Positions 18,858 through 25,699 of a stretch of DNA of 38,696 bases are shown piece by piece (position 1 is the first letter of the stretch; each line of letters starts with the position of its first letter). The translations under genes were made by a program, and so were the position numbers. The notes under the pieces are model-generated. The model did no database searches and was not told the DNA's origin. It saw only the letters and a program-made list of their open reading frames with translations. This DNA is from an uncultured Myxococcales bacterium (GTDB lineage: Bacteria > Myxococcota_A > Polyangia > Polyangiales > Polyangiaceae), in NCBI GenBank assembly GCA_937872925.1, contig CALMUT010000336.1, positions 1 through 38,696 on the forward strand. The letters run 5' to 3'.

Positions 18858-20243
18858 GTGAGTGCCACCGCGCCCTACCGCGAAAGCCAAGGCCGGCCGC
18901 GACCCTATGACCCGACAGTTCGAGTTCGCCCATGCGACGACTGTGGCGCAGCGCTCGTGGTCGGAGAAGCGGCGGAGGAGCGGCTTTGCGAAGAGTGCGG
19001 TCGAGCCGTCGCCGTGCCGCAGGCGCAGACCTTGATGATTCCGCAGAGCCCCTCTGGAGACGAAGTAGAGCGCCTGGAACACCTGAAGACCCAGCTGGAT
19101 CATGATTGGGTCATGCCCGCTTCAGTCGCCAAGTACGGTAACGTGCTGGAGGACGAGATCTTGGAAGCCCGCGGCGTATGGGCGGAATTGCGAGAGCGGT
19201 TAGAGTCCAATCCTGACGATGTCTCCACGCGCACCGCTCTGGTGATTCTGTCCAACTCCCTGCATAACGCCATGCCTTCCAAGCTGGAGGAAGATCAACG
19301 CGCGCGTCGAGCCTTGATGGAGTCCGCAGCCGAGGCTGTGCGCGATGGCCCGACGCGCCAAAAGCTCGTTGGCAATCTGGTTCTGGGCGCGATTCGTGGC
19401 GGACACGAAGTCGATGCACGTGCATGGCTGAAGCACTTGGATCCGCACAGTCGCAGTCTGGACGCGGATTCCATGTACCGGCTTGGCACGGCGATGCTTG
19501 CAACGGCGGAAGGCGACTACGCTCAGGTGCTGGAGAGCGTAGGTCGAGCGGTGGGCGAAGTGCCGGTGCACCGGTCCTGCCGCGGACTGGTCGCGACGCT
19601 GCGGGCAAATGCCCTCGAGAAGCTAGGCAGTGTCGATGCTGCCGTGGAAGCACTGTACGCACAAATCAAGGCGCGGCATTCGTCCTTGGCACTGATCAAA
19701 TCCGTCGTGAAGAACCTCGCGCACCTGCATTTGTGCGAACGGTCTCTCCCCTTGGCGATCCAGCGCGATCAAGCCCGGCTCGCTCGCAACATTCCGACGG
19801 CTCTCGGGCCCGCTGTGCGATGGCTTGCCCTGGGCGGGATGTTGGCCGCTGGAGCGGGCATTGCCGAAAGTGGAGCCACAAGCTGGATTGGCATTTTCGC
19901 TGGCGCCAGTCTCGGCGCTCTTGCGTGGCTGCTATCGCGCGCCCTTCAGCGAAAGCGACTAGGGATCATTGAAGGCTGTGAGAGCGTCAACGGACGCATC
20001 ACCGCCATGCGGCACGTCGGGTCTGCCTGGGATCTGGACGTCGTGGTCGAGCGCAAGGGTCAACCAGACGTGCGCGCCACCACGCGGCAGCAGCTCTCCG
20101 CGAGCATCGCAAGAATGGAGCTCGAAGGTTGTAGCTTCGACGCCCTGTGGAACCCGGCGTTTCCACAACTTTTTCCCCGCATTACCATCCACGTTGCGGG
20201 CGACACGAAGCAGCCCGTGAAAGAAGACAATGCCGCTAGCTGA
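18858..20243 (+). CDS. Zinc-ribbon membrane protein with helical repeats, unknown function
   Basis: A 461-residue protein starting at GTG 18858 after AGGGGGTAGGG. The N-terminus holds a zinc-ribbon, CDDC (26-29) and CEEC (44-47). Residues ~70-300 are almost entirely helical, with TPR-like patterns (ALVILSNSLHNAM, ADSMYRLGTAMLATAEGDYAQVLESVGRAV, GLVATLRANALEKLGSVDAAVEALYAQI). Two TM segments follow (WLALGGMLAAGAGIAE and SWIGIFAGASLGALAWLLS). A ~90-residue beta-rich C-terminal domain (GRITAMRHVGSAWDLDVVVER... RITIHVAG) ends it. The topology is probably zinc-ribbon and TPR in the cytoplasm. Its last 14 bases overlap the next gene. No function is assigned; the architecture suggests a scaffold or sensor. 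Confidence 0.75.
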   Translation: MSATAPYRESQGRPRPYDPTVRVRPCDDCGAALVVGEAAEERLCEECGRAVAVPQAQTLMIPQSPSGDEVERLEHLKTQLDHDWVMPASVAKYGNVLEDEILEARGVWAELRERLESNPDDVSTRTALVILSNSLHNAMPSKLEEDQRARRALMESAAEAVRDGPTRQKLVGNLVLGAIRGGHEVDARAWLKHLDPHSRSLDADSMYRLGTAMLATAEGDYAQVLESVGRAVGEVPVHRSCRGLVATLRANALEKLGSVDAAVEALYAQIKARHSSLALIKSVVKNLAHLHLCERSLPLAIQRDQARLARNIPTALGPAVRWLALGGMLAAGAGIAESGATSWIGIFAGASLGALAWLLSRALQRKRLGIIEGCESVNGRITAMRHVGSAWDLDVVVERKGQPDVRATTRQQLSASIARMELEGCSFDALWNPAFPQLFPRITIHVAGDTKQPVKEDNAAS

Positions 20244-21336
20244 AGGGAAACGAGTCGTTGTTAGCGAGTTCGCGGACAATCCCGCCGAGGCCATCGATAC
20301 GGTTCTCTCGTTACAACCCATGCCGGCGCCGGACGTGCATGCTTTGAAAGACACGGATGTACTGGTTCGTGTCAAGAGCGCGGCCGTAGGCTGGGTGGAC
20401 CTGCTCATGACCAGCGGGCAGTACCAACACATGCGCACGCCGCCCTACACACCGGGCTTGGAAGCTGCAGGGGAGGTGGCCTGGGTCGGCAGTGCCGTCA
20501 CCGGGACTCAGATCGGGGACGCCGTCATCGTCGATGGCTTTCTCGCCGGACCGCGTTCGTCGGGCGACTACCAGCAGTATGGGAGCTTCGCCAACTATGT
20601 GGTGGCACCGACGGAAGCCATCCACCCCAAGCCAGCCTCGCTTTCTTTCGACCAGGCAGCGGGCCTGCTGAGCAGCTACGAAACCGCCTATCATTGCTTG
20701 GTCACCCGCGGGCGTCTGAGCCACGGCGAGTACGTGCTGATTCACGGCGCGTCCGGAGCAACCGGTCTCGCGGCGGTCCACGTTGCAAAGCTCTTAGGAG
20801 CAACCGTGATCGCGACCGGTCGCAACGCCGCAAAACTCCAGAGTGTCCGGGAAGAAGGTGCCGATCACATCGTGTTGACCCAGGACGAAGCCGGCCAGCC
20901 TCGGTCCTTCCGTGACGACGTCAAAGCACTCACTGATGGCAAAGGCGTGCACGTCGTCTACGACGCGGTGGGTGGAGACATCTCCATTGAGAGCATGCGA
21001 TGCGTGGGATTTGGCGCGCGCTTTCTCATTGTTGGCTGGGCGGCGACTCCTTTCGTTGCAGCGGGCAAGGGAAAACGCGGCGCGCCCAACGCCAACCACC
21101 TTCCCACCAACCTGATCATGATGAAGAGCCTTGACGTGTTGGGTTGTCCAACCGTGATCTCCACAACGAAGGACCCGAAGAGCCGCGCGCCGCGGCTGAA
21201 GCAAGTCCTAGCCTGGGCGCATGCCGGGACCATCGTGCCCCGCGTCTCTCACGTCTTTCCGCTGTCGGAATACAAGGCGGCGCTGCGCGCCAAGTGGAGC
21301 GGCCAGGTTACGGGTGGCTGCGTGCTGCGCCCCTAG
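20230..21336 (+). CDS. Zinc-independent MDR-family oxidoreductase (quinone oxidoreductase-like)
   Basis: A 368-residue medium-chain dehydrogenase/reductase. The GroES-like half shows DVLVRVKSAAVGWVDLLMTSGQY and PGLEAAGEVAWVGSAV. The Rossmann half has the NADPH-binding loop HGASGATGLAAVHVAKLLGA, then ATGRNAAKLQ, which supplies basic residues typical of NADPH preference. The structural and catalytic zinc cysteines of alcohol dehydrogenases are absent, which places it with the quinone oxidoreductase/zeta-crystallin group that reduces quinones or enals. Length is slightly above the usual ~325. ATG 20230 lies inside the end of the zinc-ribbon gene (14-base overlap), so expression of the two is linked. 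Its stop is only 15 bases from the convergent neighbour. Confidence 0.88.
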   Translation: MPLAEGKRVVVSEFADNPAEAIDTVLSLQPMPAPDVHALKDTDVLVRVKSAAVGWVDLLMTSGQYQHMRTPPYTPGLEAAGEVAWVGSAVTGTQIGDAVIVDGFLAGPRSSGDYQQYGSFANYVVAPTEAIHPKPASLSFDQAAGLLSSYETAYHCLVTRGRLSHGEYVLIHGASGATGLAAVHVAKLLGATVIATGRNAAKLQSVREEGADHIVLTQDEAGQPRSFRDDVKALTDGKGVHVVYDAVGGDISIESMRCVGFGARFLIVGWAATPFVAAGKGKRGAPNANHLPTNLIMMKSLDVLGCPTVISTTKDPKSRAPRLKQVLAWAHAGTIVPRVSHVFPLSEYKAALRAKWSGQVTGGCVLRP

Positions 21337-21351
21337 CTGGAGTTGGCAATT

Positions 21352-21963
21352 TCAGCGCCAACGAGCGTCGTAGCGCGCGCGCCGATCTTCCGCGGAGGTT
21401 AGCTGCATCTCGATGTCGCGCGCCCCCGCGGCTTCCAACGCTGCCGTCATCGCGGCGCGCATGCCAGCGAGAGCCGTCTCTTCGTACAGATGGAGTGGGA
21501 ACTGCACCTCCAGAGCAGCTGCATGCTGCGTTGCGTCGGTGACGACAACATTGGTGCCGCGACGGAATGCCCCCCAGCGCCGCCCGACACCTTGCAGCAA
21601 TCGCTGCGGCGAGAGGACGAGGAACAAGGCCCGGTACAGCGGACGCGTCAGCAGCGCCCTGTTGCGTTTCCGGGTCCACTCGCCGTATTCCCGCAGTCCG
21701 GCGGCACCAACGTCGAAATGCGCGTCTCGTATCGCGATCATGATGGTGTTGGTGTGGACTTCCCGCACCCACGCGCTCACGGGAGGCGGGTGCTCGACCA
21801 GATCTTGCACTTCGCTTGGCAGATCGCTCAGGACCGCCAGCAAGCCGAGGGAATCGAGGGCGTCTCGGTACACCGACGCTTTCACCACGCAGTGGGCATG
21901 GGAGTCTATGCCTTGGGGCAGTTGCTTGAGATAGCGCGTGACGTTCGGAAGTGAAGCGGACAT
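21352..21963 (-). CDS. Conserved protein of unknown function
   Basis: A 203-residue soluble protein with no signal peptide or TM segment. The N-terminal half reads LPQGIDSHAHCVVKASVYRDALDSLG and AVLSDLPSEVQDLVEHPPPVSAWVREV, then IAIRDAHFD. The C-terminal half is helical then beta (RPLYRALFLVLSPQRLLQGVGRRWGAF, ALEVQFPLHLYEE). The layout (helix block, then a strand/helix unit ending in a basic Arg-rich tail) is loosely like the DUF2378-type proteins that are numerous in myxobacteria, but I cannot confirm the family. Convergent with the MDR gene; the next minus-strand gene begins upstream after the lipoprotein stop at 21988. Confidence 0.6.
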   Translation of the reverse strand: MSASLPNVTRYLKQLPQGIDSHAHCVVKASVYRDALDSLGLLAVLSDLPSEVQDLVEHPPPVSAWVREVHTNTIMIAIRDAHFDVGAAGLREYGEWTRKRNRALLTRPLYRALFLVLSPQRLLQGVGRRWGAFRRGTNVVVTDATQHAAALEVQFPLHLYEETALAGMRAAMTAALEAAGARDIEMQLTSAEDRRARYDARWR

Positions 21964-21987
21964 TGGAACTGCTGCGCAGCGGTCCCG

Positions 21988-23094
21988 CTACTTCTTCAAG
22001 GGGCCAATGTAGGAAGATGCGGCCACCACGTTGTCGTACCACTTCTTGGTCAGGCCGTTCGGATTGGAACCAATATGAAAATCCAGCGCAAAGCGGTCGA
22101 TCTTGAGGCTGGGCACGTCTCGCAGCCGCAGGTTGGGAAAGTCACCATGCAGCTTGCCGTCAAGCCAGAATGCGATGCGACCGTCTTTCTTCCCAGGCGT
22201 ATTGGCTTGGAGCATGAACTCGTAGCAGTACCACTTGCCTAGCTCGGGTGTGACGTCGGGTCGGCTGACGAAATTCGGTCCGAAGTCGAACTTCTGACTG
22301 GAGTTGGGCAGCACGGTTCCGGTGGGGAAGAAATGATCGCCCCACTGACTGCGCTGATCCGGGTGGTAGATGTAGATGTTCATCGGTCCCGGAGACTTCG
22401 TGCCGGCGTCGCCACGCCAGTTTTCCAGGTTGGCCAAGAACTTGTTCTTGCCGTCGGCTGGGACTCCGGGTGTGGCGTTGCCGTTTTCGAAGTAGTGCGC
22501 CGAGATGCTCGACCCATTGTGGCTCGACCCCACGACATCGAAGGGCGTATCGAATTTGGAGTAGTAGCGAAGGAATAGCGCGTCTCGCTCCGGACTCACT
22601 GTCTTCCCGGTAGAATTGCTGAGCTCATTGTTCTGTTGTGGCACGCTGAACTCGAGCGCCTTGGCACCCGCGAACACGTTCGCGCTCTCCGTCGCAAACC
22701 GGATCTGGCTGTACTGAAAGACGAAGTCCCAGTTCTTGTCGAGGTCGCTTGCCTTTGAGTAGGACTCGAAGTCGTCCGCAAAGATGACGGCGGAGTCTCC
22801 CTGGATGCCGGCGTCCCCGGGGTACTTGGACGCGATCCCGTTGTCGCCCTCAGGCAGCGCCCCGCTGGTCGTCCCGCCGCCACCCGCTGCGCCGCCGGAA
22901 CCCGCCGTACCTCCACTAGAGGCGCCTCCCGTCGTCGCCGCGCCGGCCCCGCTGCTGCCACCGCTGTTGCTGCCGCCGCTGGTGCTGCCACCGCTGTTGC
23001 TACCACCGCCACTGCCGTTGGATGCGGGATCGTCCGACCCGCAGTTGATGAGAGCGAAGCAGACGAAGGCACATGCTGTGAGTCGAACCATCAT
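21988..23094 (-). CDS. Predicted lipoprotein with repeat linker and concanavalin-like domain
   Basis: A 368-residue protein. ATG 23094 (or the adjacent ATG at 23091) starts a signal with lipobox LINC. A ~60-residue Gly/Ser/Thr/Ala linker follows with SGGS repeats. From ~residue 100 the sequence is a beta-rich domain: VIFADDFESYSKASDLDKNW, SQIRFATESANVFAGAKALEFSV, LFLRYYSKFDTPFDV, GKWYCYEFMLQANT, GRIAFWLDGKLHGDFPNLRLRD, ending in KKWYDNVVAASSYIGP. This order (DDFES..., then LWxDGxL..., then WYDNVVVA..YIGP) is a jelly-roll of the polysaccharide-lyase/LamG-like group common in Polyangiales secreted proteins. No catalytic residues can be assigned, so carbohydrate binding or cleavage is an inference. 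It is divergent from the repeat-rich lipoprotein at 23303. Confidence 0.72.
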   Translation of the reverse strand: MMVRLTACAFVCFALINCGSDDPASNGSGGGSNSGGSTSGGSNSGGSSGAGAATTGGASSGGTAGSGGAAGGGGTTSGALPEGDNGIASKYPGDAGIQGDSAVIFADDFESYSKASDLDKNWDFVFQYSQIRFATESANVFAGAKALEFSVPQQNNELSNSTGKTVSPERDALFLRYYSKFDTPFDVVGSSHNGSSISAHYFENGNATPGVPADGKNKFLANLENWRGDAGTKSPGPMNIYIYHPDQRSQWGDHFFPTGTVLPNSSQKFDFGPNFVSRPDVTPELGKWYCYEFMLQANTPGKKDGRIAFWLDGKLHGDFPNLRLRDVPSLKIDRFALDFHIGSNPNGLTKKWYDNVVAASSYIGPLKK

Positions 23095-23257
23095 GCACCC
23101 AGGATACAGCGCGCAGCGCGGCACGTCGTTCCAGTCTATTGGCAGCTGACCAAGCGAACAGTCCGCGGACGTGGCCGCTATGAAATCTCTGCGGACCTTG
23201 CCCACAGTTGCGCACCTAGAAGGCGCCGAATGCTCGCAAAAGCCGTCGTGATCGGTT

Positions 23258-23273
23258 CGGCACGGGTCCTGCT
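23258..23273 (+). promoter_or_regulatory. Candidate sigma-54 (-24/-12) promoter
   Basis: CGGCACG, four bases, CTGC, T: 6 of 7 and 3 of 4 to the TGGCACG-N4-TTGC consensus. The essential GG (23259-23260) and GC (23271-23272) are exactly ten bases apart. The -12 element is about 30 bases before the ATG at 23303, leaving a short leader that carries GGGAGG. No enhancer-binding activator gene is in the window. Confidence 0.5.
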
Positions 23274-23302
23274 TTTGTAAACCCCCACTCGGGAGGTTCC
23301 TT

Positions 23303-24253
23303 ATGAAAATTCGATTCTTTGCTTCAGCAGTGGTCTTGCCTTTGGTCGTCGCGTGTGGCGGCTCGGACGATTCCGGACTCAGTGGCAGCGGCGGTGCCGC
23401 CGGTAGTGCGGGCGCCGGGACGGGAGGGGGAAGCGCTGGAAGCGCGGGCAGCGGTGCGACCGCTGGCAACGCGGGAAGCGGTGGCAGTGCCGGCGCCGGT
23501 GGTAGCGCGGGCGCCGGTGGCAGTGCAGGAAGCGCGGGCGCCGGTGGCAGTGCGGGAGGCGCAGGCGCTGGTGGCGGTGCGGGAAGCGGTGGCGCGACCG
23601 GCGGAACGGGCGGCGCGACTGGCGGAACGGGCGGCGCAACCGGCGGAACGGGCGGCGCAACCGGCGGAACGGGCGGCGCAACCGGTGGAACGGGCGGCGC
23701 AACCGGCGGAACGGGCGGCGCAACGGGCGGAACGGGCGGCGCAACCGGCGGAACCGGCGGCGGAACCGGCGGCGGAACCGGCGGCGGTTGTACCGTGATG
23801 AAGACCTACTGCCGCGACACGGATGGCGATGGCTACGGCGACCCGTCAACCGAAAAGAAGGCGTGCGAAAGCCCGGGACCCGGTTGGGTCGACAAGGCGT
23901 CCAAAGCGCGCGCTTGTGAGGACTGTGCGGACGACGCGAAGTCGGCTTTTCCGAATAGCAACCATTGCGACGGGAGCGGGTACCCGGTCAGTGGAGGCGT
24001 CTCCTTCGACTTCAACTGCGACACCAAAGAGACCGAGTGTGGTGCGCCGTCGATCAAAGCCAAGGGTGACAAATGCGTTCCGGCCACCACGGGGCCAGTT
24101 GGTTGCACCGGCGCTGGCTACTTGCCCACGAAGCGCACGGGCACGAACCAAAACGAATATTGCGGCAGCGACCAGTTCCGGATCTGCGTCATGAACAGCC
24201 CCGGCAACTGCGCAACTTCCATTCAAAAGTACAACCCAATCGTTTGTAAGTAG
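23303..24253 (+). CDS. Predicted lipoprotein with extended Gly-rich repeats and Cys/DxDGDGYGD domain
   Basis: A 316-residue protein. ATG 23303 has an excellent GGGAGG upstream. The signal ends in lipobox VVAC (C18). About 140 residues of Gly/Ala/Ser/Thr follow, ending in eight GGAT/GGTGGAT repeats. The C-terminal ~150 residues open with YCRDTDGDGYGDPS, a calcium-binding thrombospondin-type-3-like loop. They then carry ~13 cysteines in a compact domain (CEDCADDAKSAFPNSNHCDG, FDFNCDTKETECG, CVPATTGPVGCTGAGY, YCGSDQFRICVMNSPGNC), probably disulfide-linked at the cell surface. No enzyme family is recognised. A possible sigma-54 promoter precedes it. The next lipoprotein follows in the same direction. 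Confidence 0.8.
   Translation: MKIRFFASAVVLPLVVACGGSDDSGLSGSGGAAGSAGAGTGGGSAGSAGSGATAGNAGSGGSAGAGGSAGAGGSAGSAGAGGSAGGAGAGGGAGSGGATGGTGGATGGTGGATGGTGGATGGTGGATGGTGGATGGTGGATGGTGGATGGTGGGTGGGTGGGCTVMKTYCRDTDGDGYGDPSTEKKACESPGPGWVDKASKARACEDCADDAKSAFPNSNHCDGSGYPVSGGVSFDFNCDTKETECGAPSIKAKGDKCVPATTGPVGCTGAGYLPTKRTGTNQNEYCGSDQFRICVMNSPGNCATSIQKYNPIVCK
23591..23758 (+). repeat. Eight-copy 21-bp in-frame tandem repeat
   Basis: Eight units of the type ggcgc(g/a)ac(c/t/g)ggcggaacgggc encode GGAT-GGT and keep the reading frame. Units differ mainly at third positions, so the peptide is conserved while the DNA drifts. A shorter GGGTGGG run follows to ~23787. The same 21-bp period and peptide type occur at 6482-6564. 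Confidence 0.9.
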
Positions 24254-24307
24254 TTGGGGCCTTGCTCCATTGCGGCGCCGCGCCCCGAGATTCGCTATAC
24301 TTGTGTG

Positions 24308-24898
24308 ATGGCGGATTTCTTGAACCGGTTGATCAAAGCGTCGCAATGGGGGGCCGTCCTGGCGCTGGGGGTTGGCTGTGGCGGCGAGTCCGACTCAGAT
24401 ACTCAGAGCACTGGGGGCGCGAGCAGCGGCGGCGCGAGCAGCGGCGGCGCAAGCACGGGCGGCAACAGCAGTGGCGGTGCCGCCGCGGTAAGCAGCGGCG
24501 GCGTCAGTGGCGGTACCGGCTTGGACGCAAGTGCTGACGCCTCGTTGCCCAGCAAGCCCTATCCGAAACCGGCCGGATGTGACGGCCCGAGCCACGAGGG
24601 TGGCTACTGGGGACAGTGCTGTGAGAAAGTCGGATGCACCCAGCCCGTTAACGGCGCGTGTCCGGCCAACACGGACCTATACGGCAAGCTGCCCGGCTAT
24701 CCCTCGGGCTCGGGAAGCTGCAGTTGCGGCACCAGCTCTGGGCCCTTTGCGCCGCACGACCCGGCAACCGAAGCGGCGTGTTGCTACCTATTCAGCAGCA
24801 TTGGTTGCGATGGGCGCCCCCTCGTCGTCGGCGGACAGTTGCGATTGGCTCGCGTCGTGCGAAGGCTGGACTGGGCGCGCCTGCGTCCGGCCGCATGA
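24308..24898 (+). CDS. Cys-rich lipoprotein coupled to ferritin-like protein
   Basis: A 196-residue protein. ATG 24308 starts a signal with lipobox GVGC (C24), then a ~50-residue Gly/Ser/Ala linker containing GASSGGASSGG-type repeats. The globular part is Cys-rich: PAGCDGPSHEGGYWGQCCEKVGCTQPVNGACP, then GSGSCSCGTSSGPF, then EAACCYLFSSIGCDGRPLVVGGQLRLA. The ending IGC.GRPL.V.G...LA with a basic tail is, as I recall, characteristic of a group of myxobacterial proteins encoded directly before a ferritin-like gene. The stop TGA at 24896-24898 overlaps the ATG of the ferritin-like gene (ATGA), indicating coupled translation. A role as partner or substrate of that enzyme is an inference. Confidence 0.75.
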   Translation: MADFLNRLIKASQWGAVLALGVGCGGESDSDTQSTGGASSGGASSGGASTGGNSSGGAAAVSSGGVSGGTGLDASADASLPSKPYPKPAGCDGPSHEGGYWGQCCEKVGCTQPVNGACPANTDLYGKLPGYPSGSGSCSCGTSSGPFAPHDPATEAACCYLFSSIGCDGRPLVVGGQLRLARVVRRLDWARLRPAA

Positions 24899-25635
24899 CT
24901 TCATCCAAGTCGCCACGAATGCACGACTCCGACTTCGCCACGTTCGAAGCGGCGCTGGCAGGCTTCGACGCCTCGGCCTTCGACGCGGCGACCGTCGCGG
25001 CTGCCGCACGCGCTTGGGCCGAACGCGCGCAAAACGAACATGCGTCGGTGGCCGCGTTCGATCGCTTCAGCCTGGGCCTGCTGGCGGTGGGCGCGCCACC
25101 AGAACTCCTGGAGGCCTCCCACCACGCGGCCCTCGACGAAATCGTCCATGCGCGTTTGGGCTTTGCGCTGGCGTCCACTTACGCGGGCAGCTCTCTCGGT
25201 CCCGGTCCCCTGCCCATCACAGGTGCCCTGGACGCAGTCGCCAGCCTTTCAGACTTGGTGCGCGCCACGATCACAGAGGGCTGTGTGGGCGAAACCCTTG
25301 CGGCCATCGAGGTCAAAGCTGCGATTGGCACCACCACCGAATCAGCCGCGCGTTTGGCGTTGACGATCATTGCCGAGGATGAAGCGCGTCATTCGGAGCT
25401 AGCGTGGTCATTCGTGCGTTGGGCCGTGGAAGTGGCACCGGACACGCGGCGCCTCGCTCGCGCCACCTTCGACGAAACCCTGCCGCACGCCGCGGCTGCG
25501 GGTAGCAGTGGCGCATGCCACGAGCAGGCGCTATCCGCGTTCGGATTTCTTTCTCAGGCGGACCGCCTCGTGGAGCGCACTCGCGCCGTGCAAGCCGTGT
25601 TGATTCCTGCGGCGCGAGCGCTCCTCGAAGCGTGA
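24895..25635 (+). CDS. Di-iron ferritin-like domain protein
   Basis: A 246-residue all-helical protein with no signal peptide. Candidate di-iron ligands recur in the ferritin-like pattern: RAQNEHASVAAF (E48, H49), ALDEIVHARLG (E82, H85), TEGCVGETLAAIE (E128, E133, E139) and IAEDEARHSELAW (E163, H166). This E..H / DE..H / E....E / EDEA.H series fits a four-helix carboxylate-bridged di-iron site, as in rubrerythrin, MiaE and related oxygenases. The ATG at 24895 overlaps the stop of the Cys-rich lipoprotein. It is predicted to be cytoplasmic although its partner is exported, so direct contact would need a pre-export step. The reaction is not known. Confidence 0.82.
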   Translation: MTSSKSPRMHDSDFATFEAALAGFDASAFDAATVAAAARAWAERAQNEHASVAAFDRFSLGLLAVGAPPELLEASHHAALDEIVHARLGFALASTYAGSSLGPGPLPITGALDAVASLSDLVRATITEGCVGETLAAIEVKAAIGTTTESAARLALTIIAEDEARHSELAWSFVRWAVEVAPDTRRLARATFDETLPHAAAAGSSGACHEQALSAFGFLSQADRLVERTRAVQAVLIPAARALLEA

Positions 25636-25699
25636 AGCTGCCGCGCGCGTCTCGCTGCTTGTGGAGCGTCAGTTTCCGCGGCACTGTGCTGGGGTGACC

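Noticed and set aside
21988..23469. Longer version of the linker lipoprotein starting at 23469
   Set aside because: The extra N-terminus overlaps the divergent gene's coding region and is antisense to its glycine linker; the lipobox start at 23094 is better.
23591..23758. CRISPR-like direct repeats
   Set aside because: Units are contiguous with no unique spacers and encode a peptide in frame, so this is a coding tandem repeat.
23379..23849. Arg-rich minus-strand frame through the glycine repeats
   Set aside because: It is the antisense of the 21-bp repeat; the composition comes from the repeat itself.
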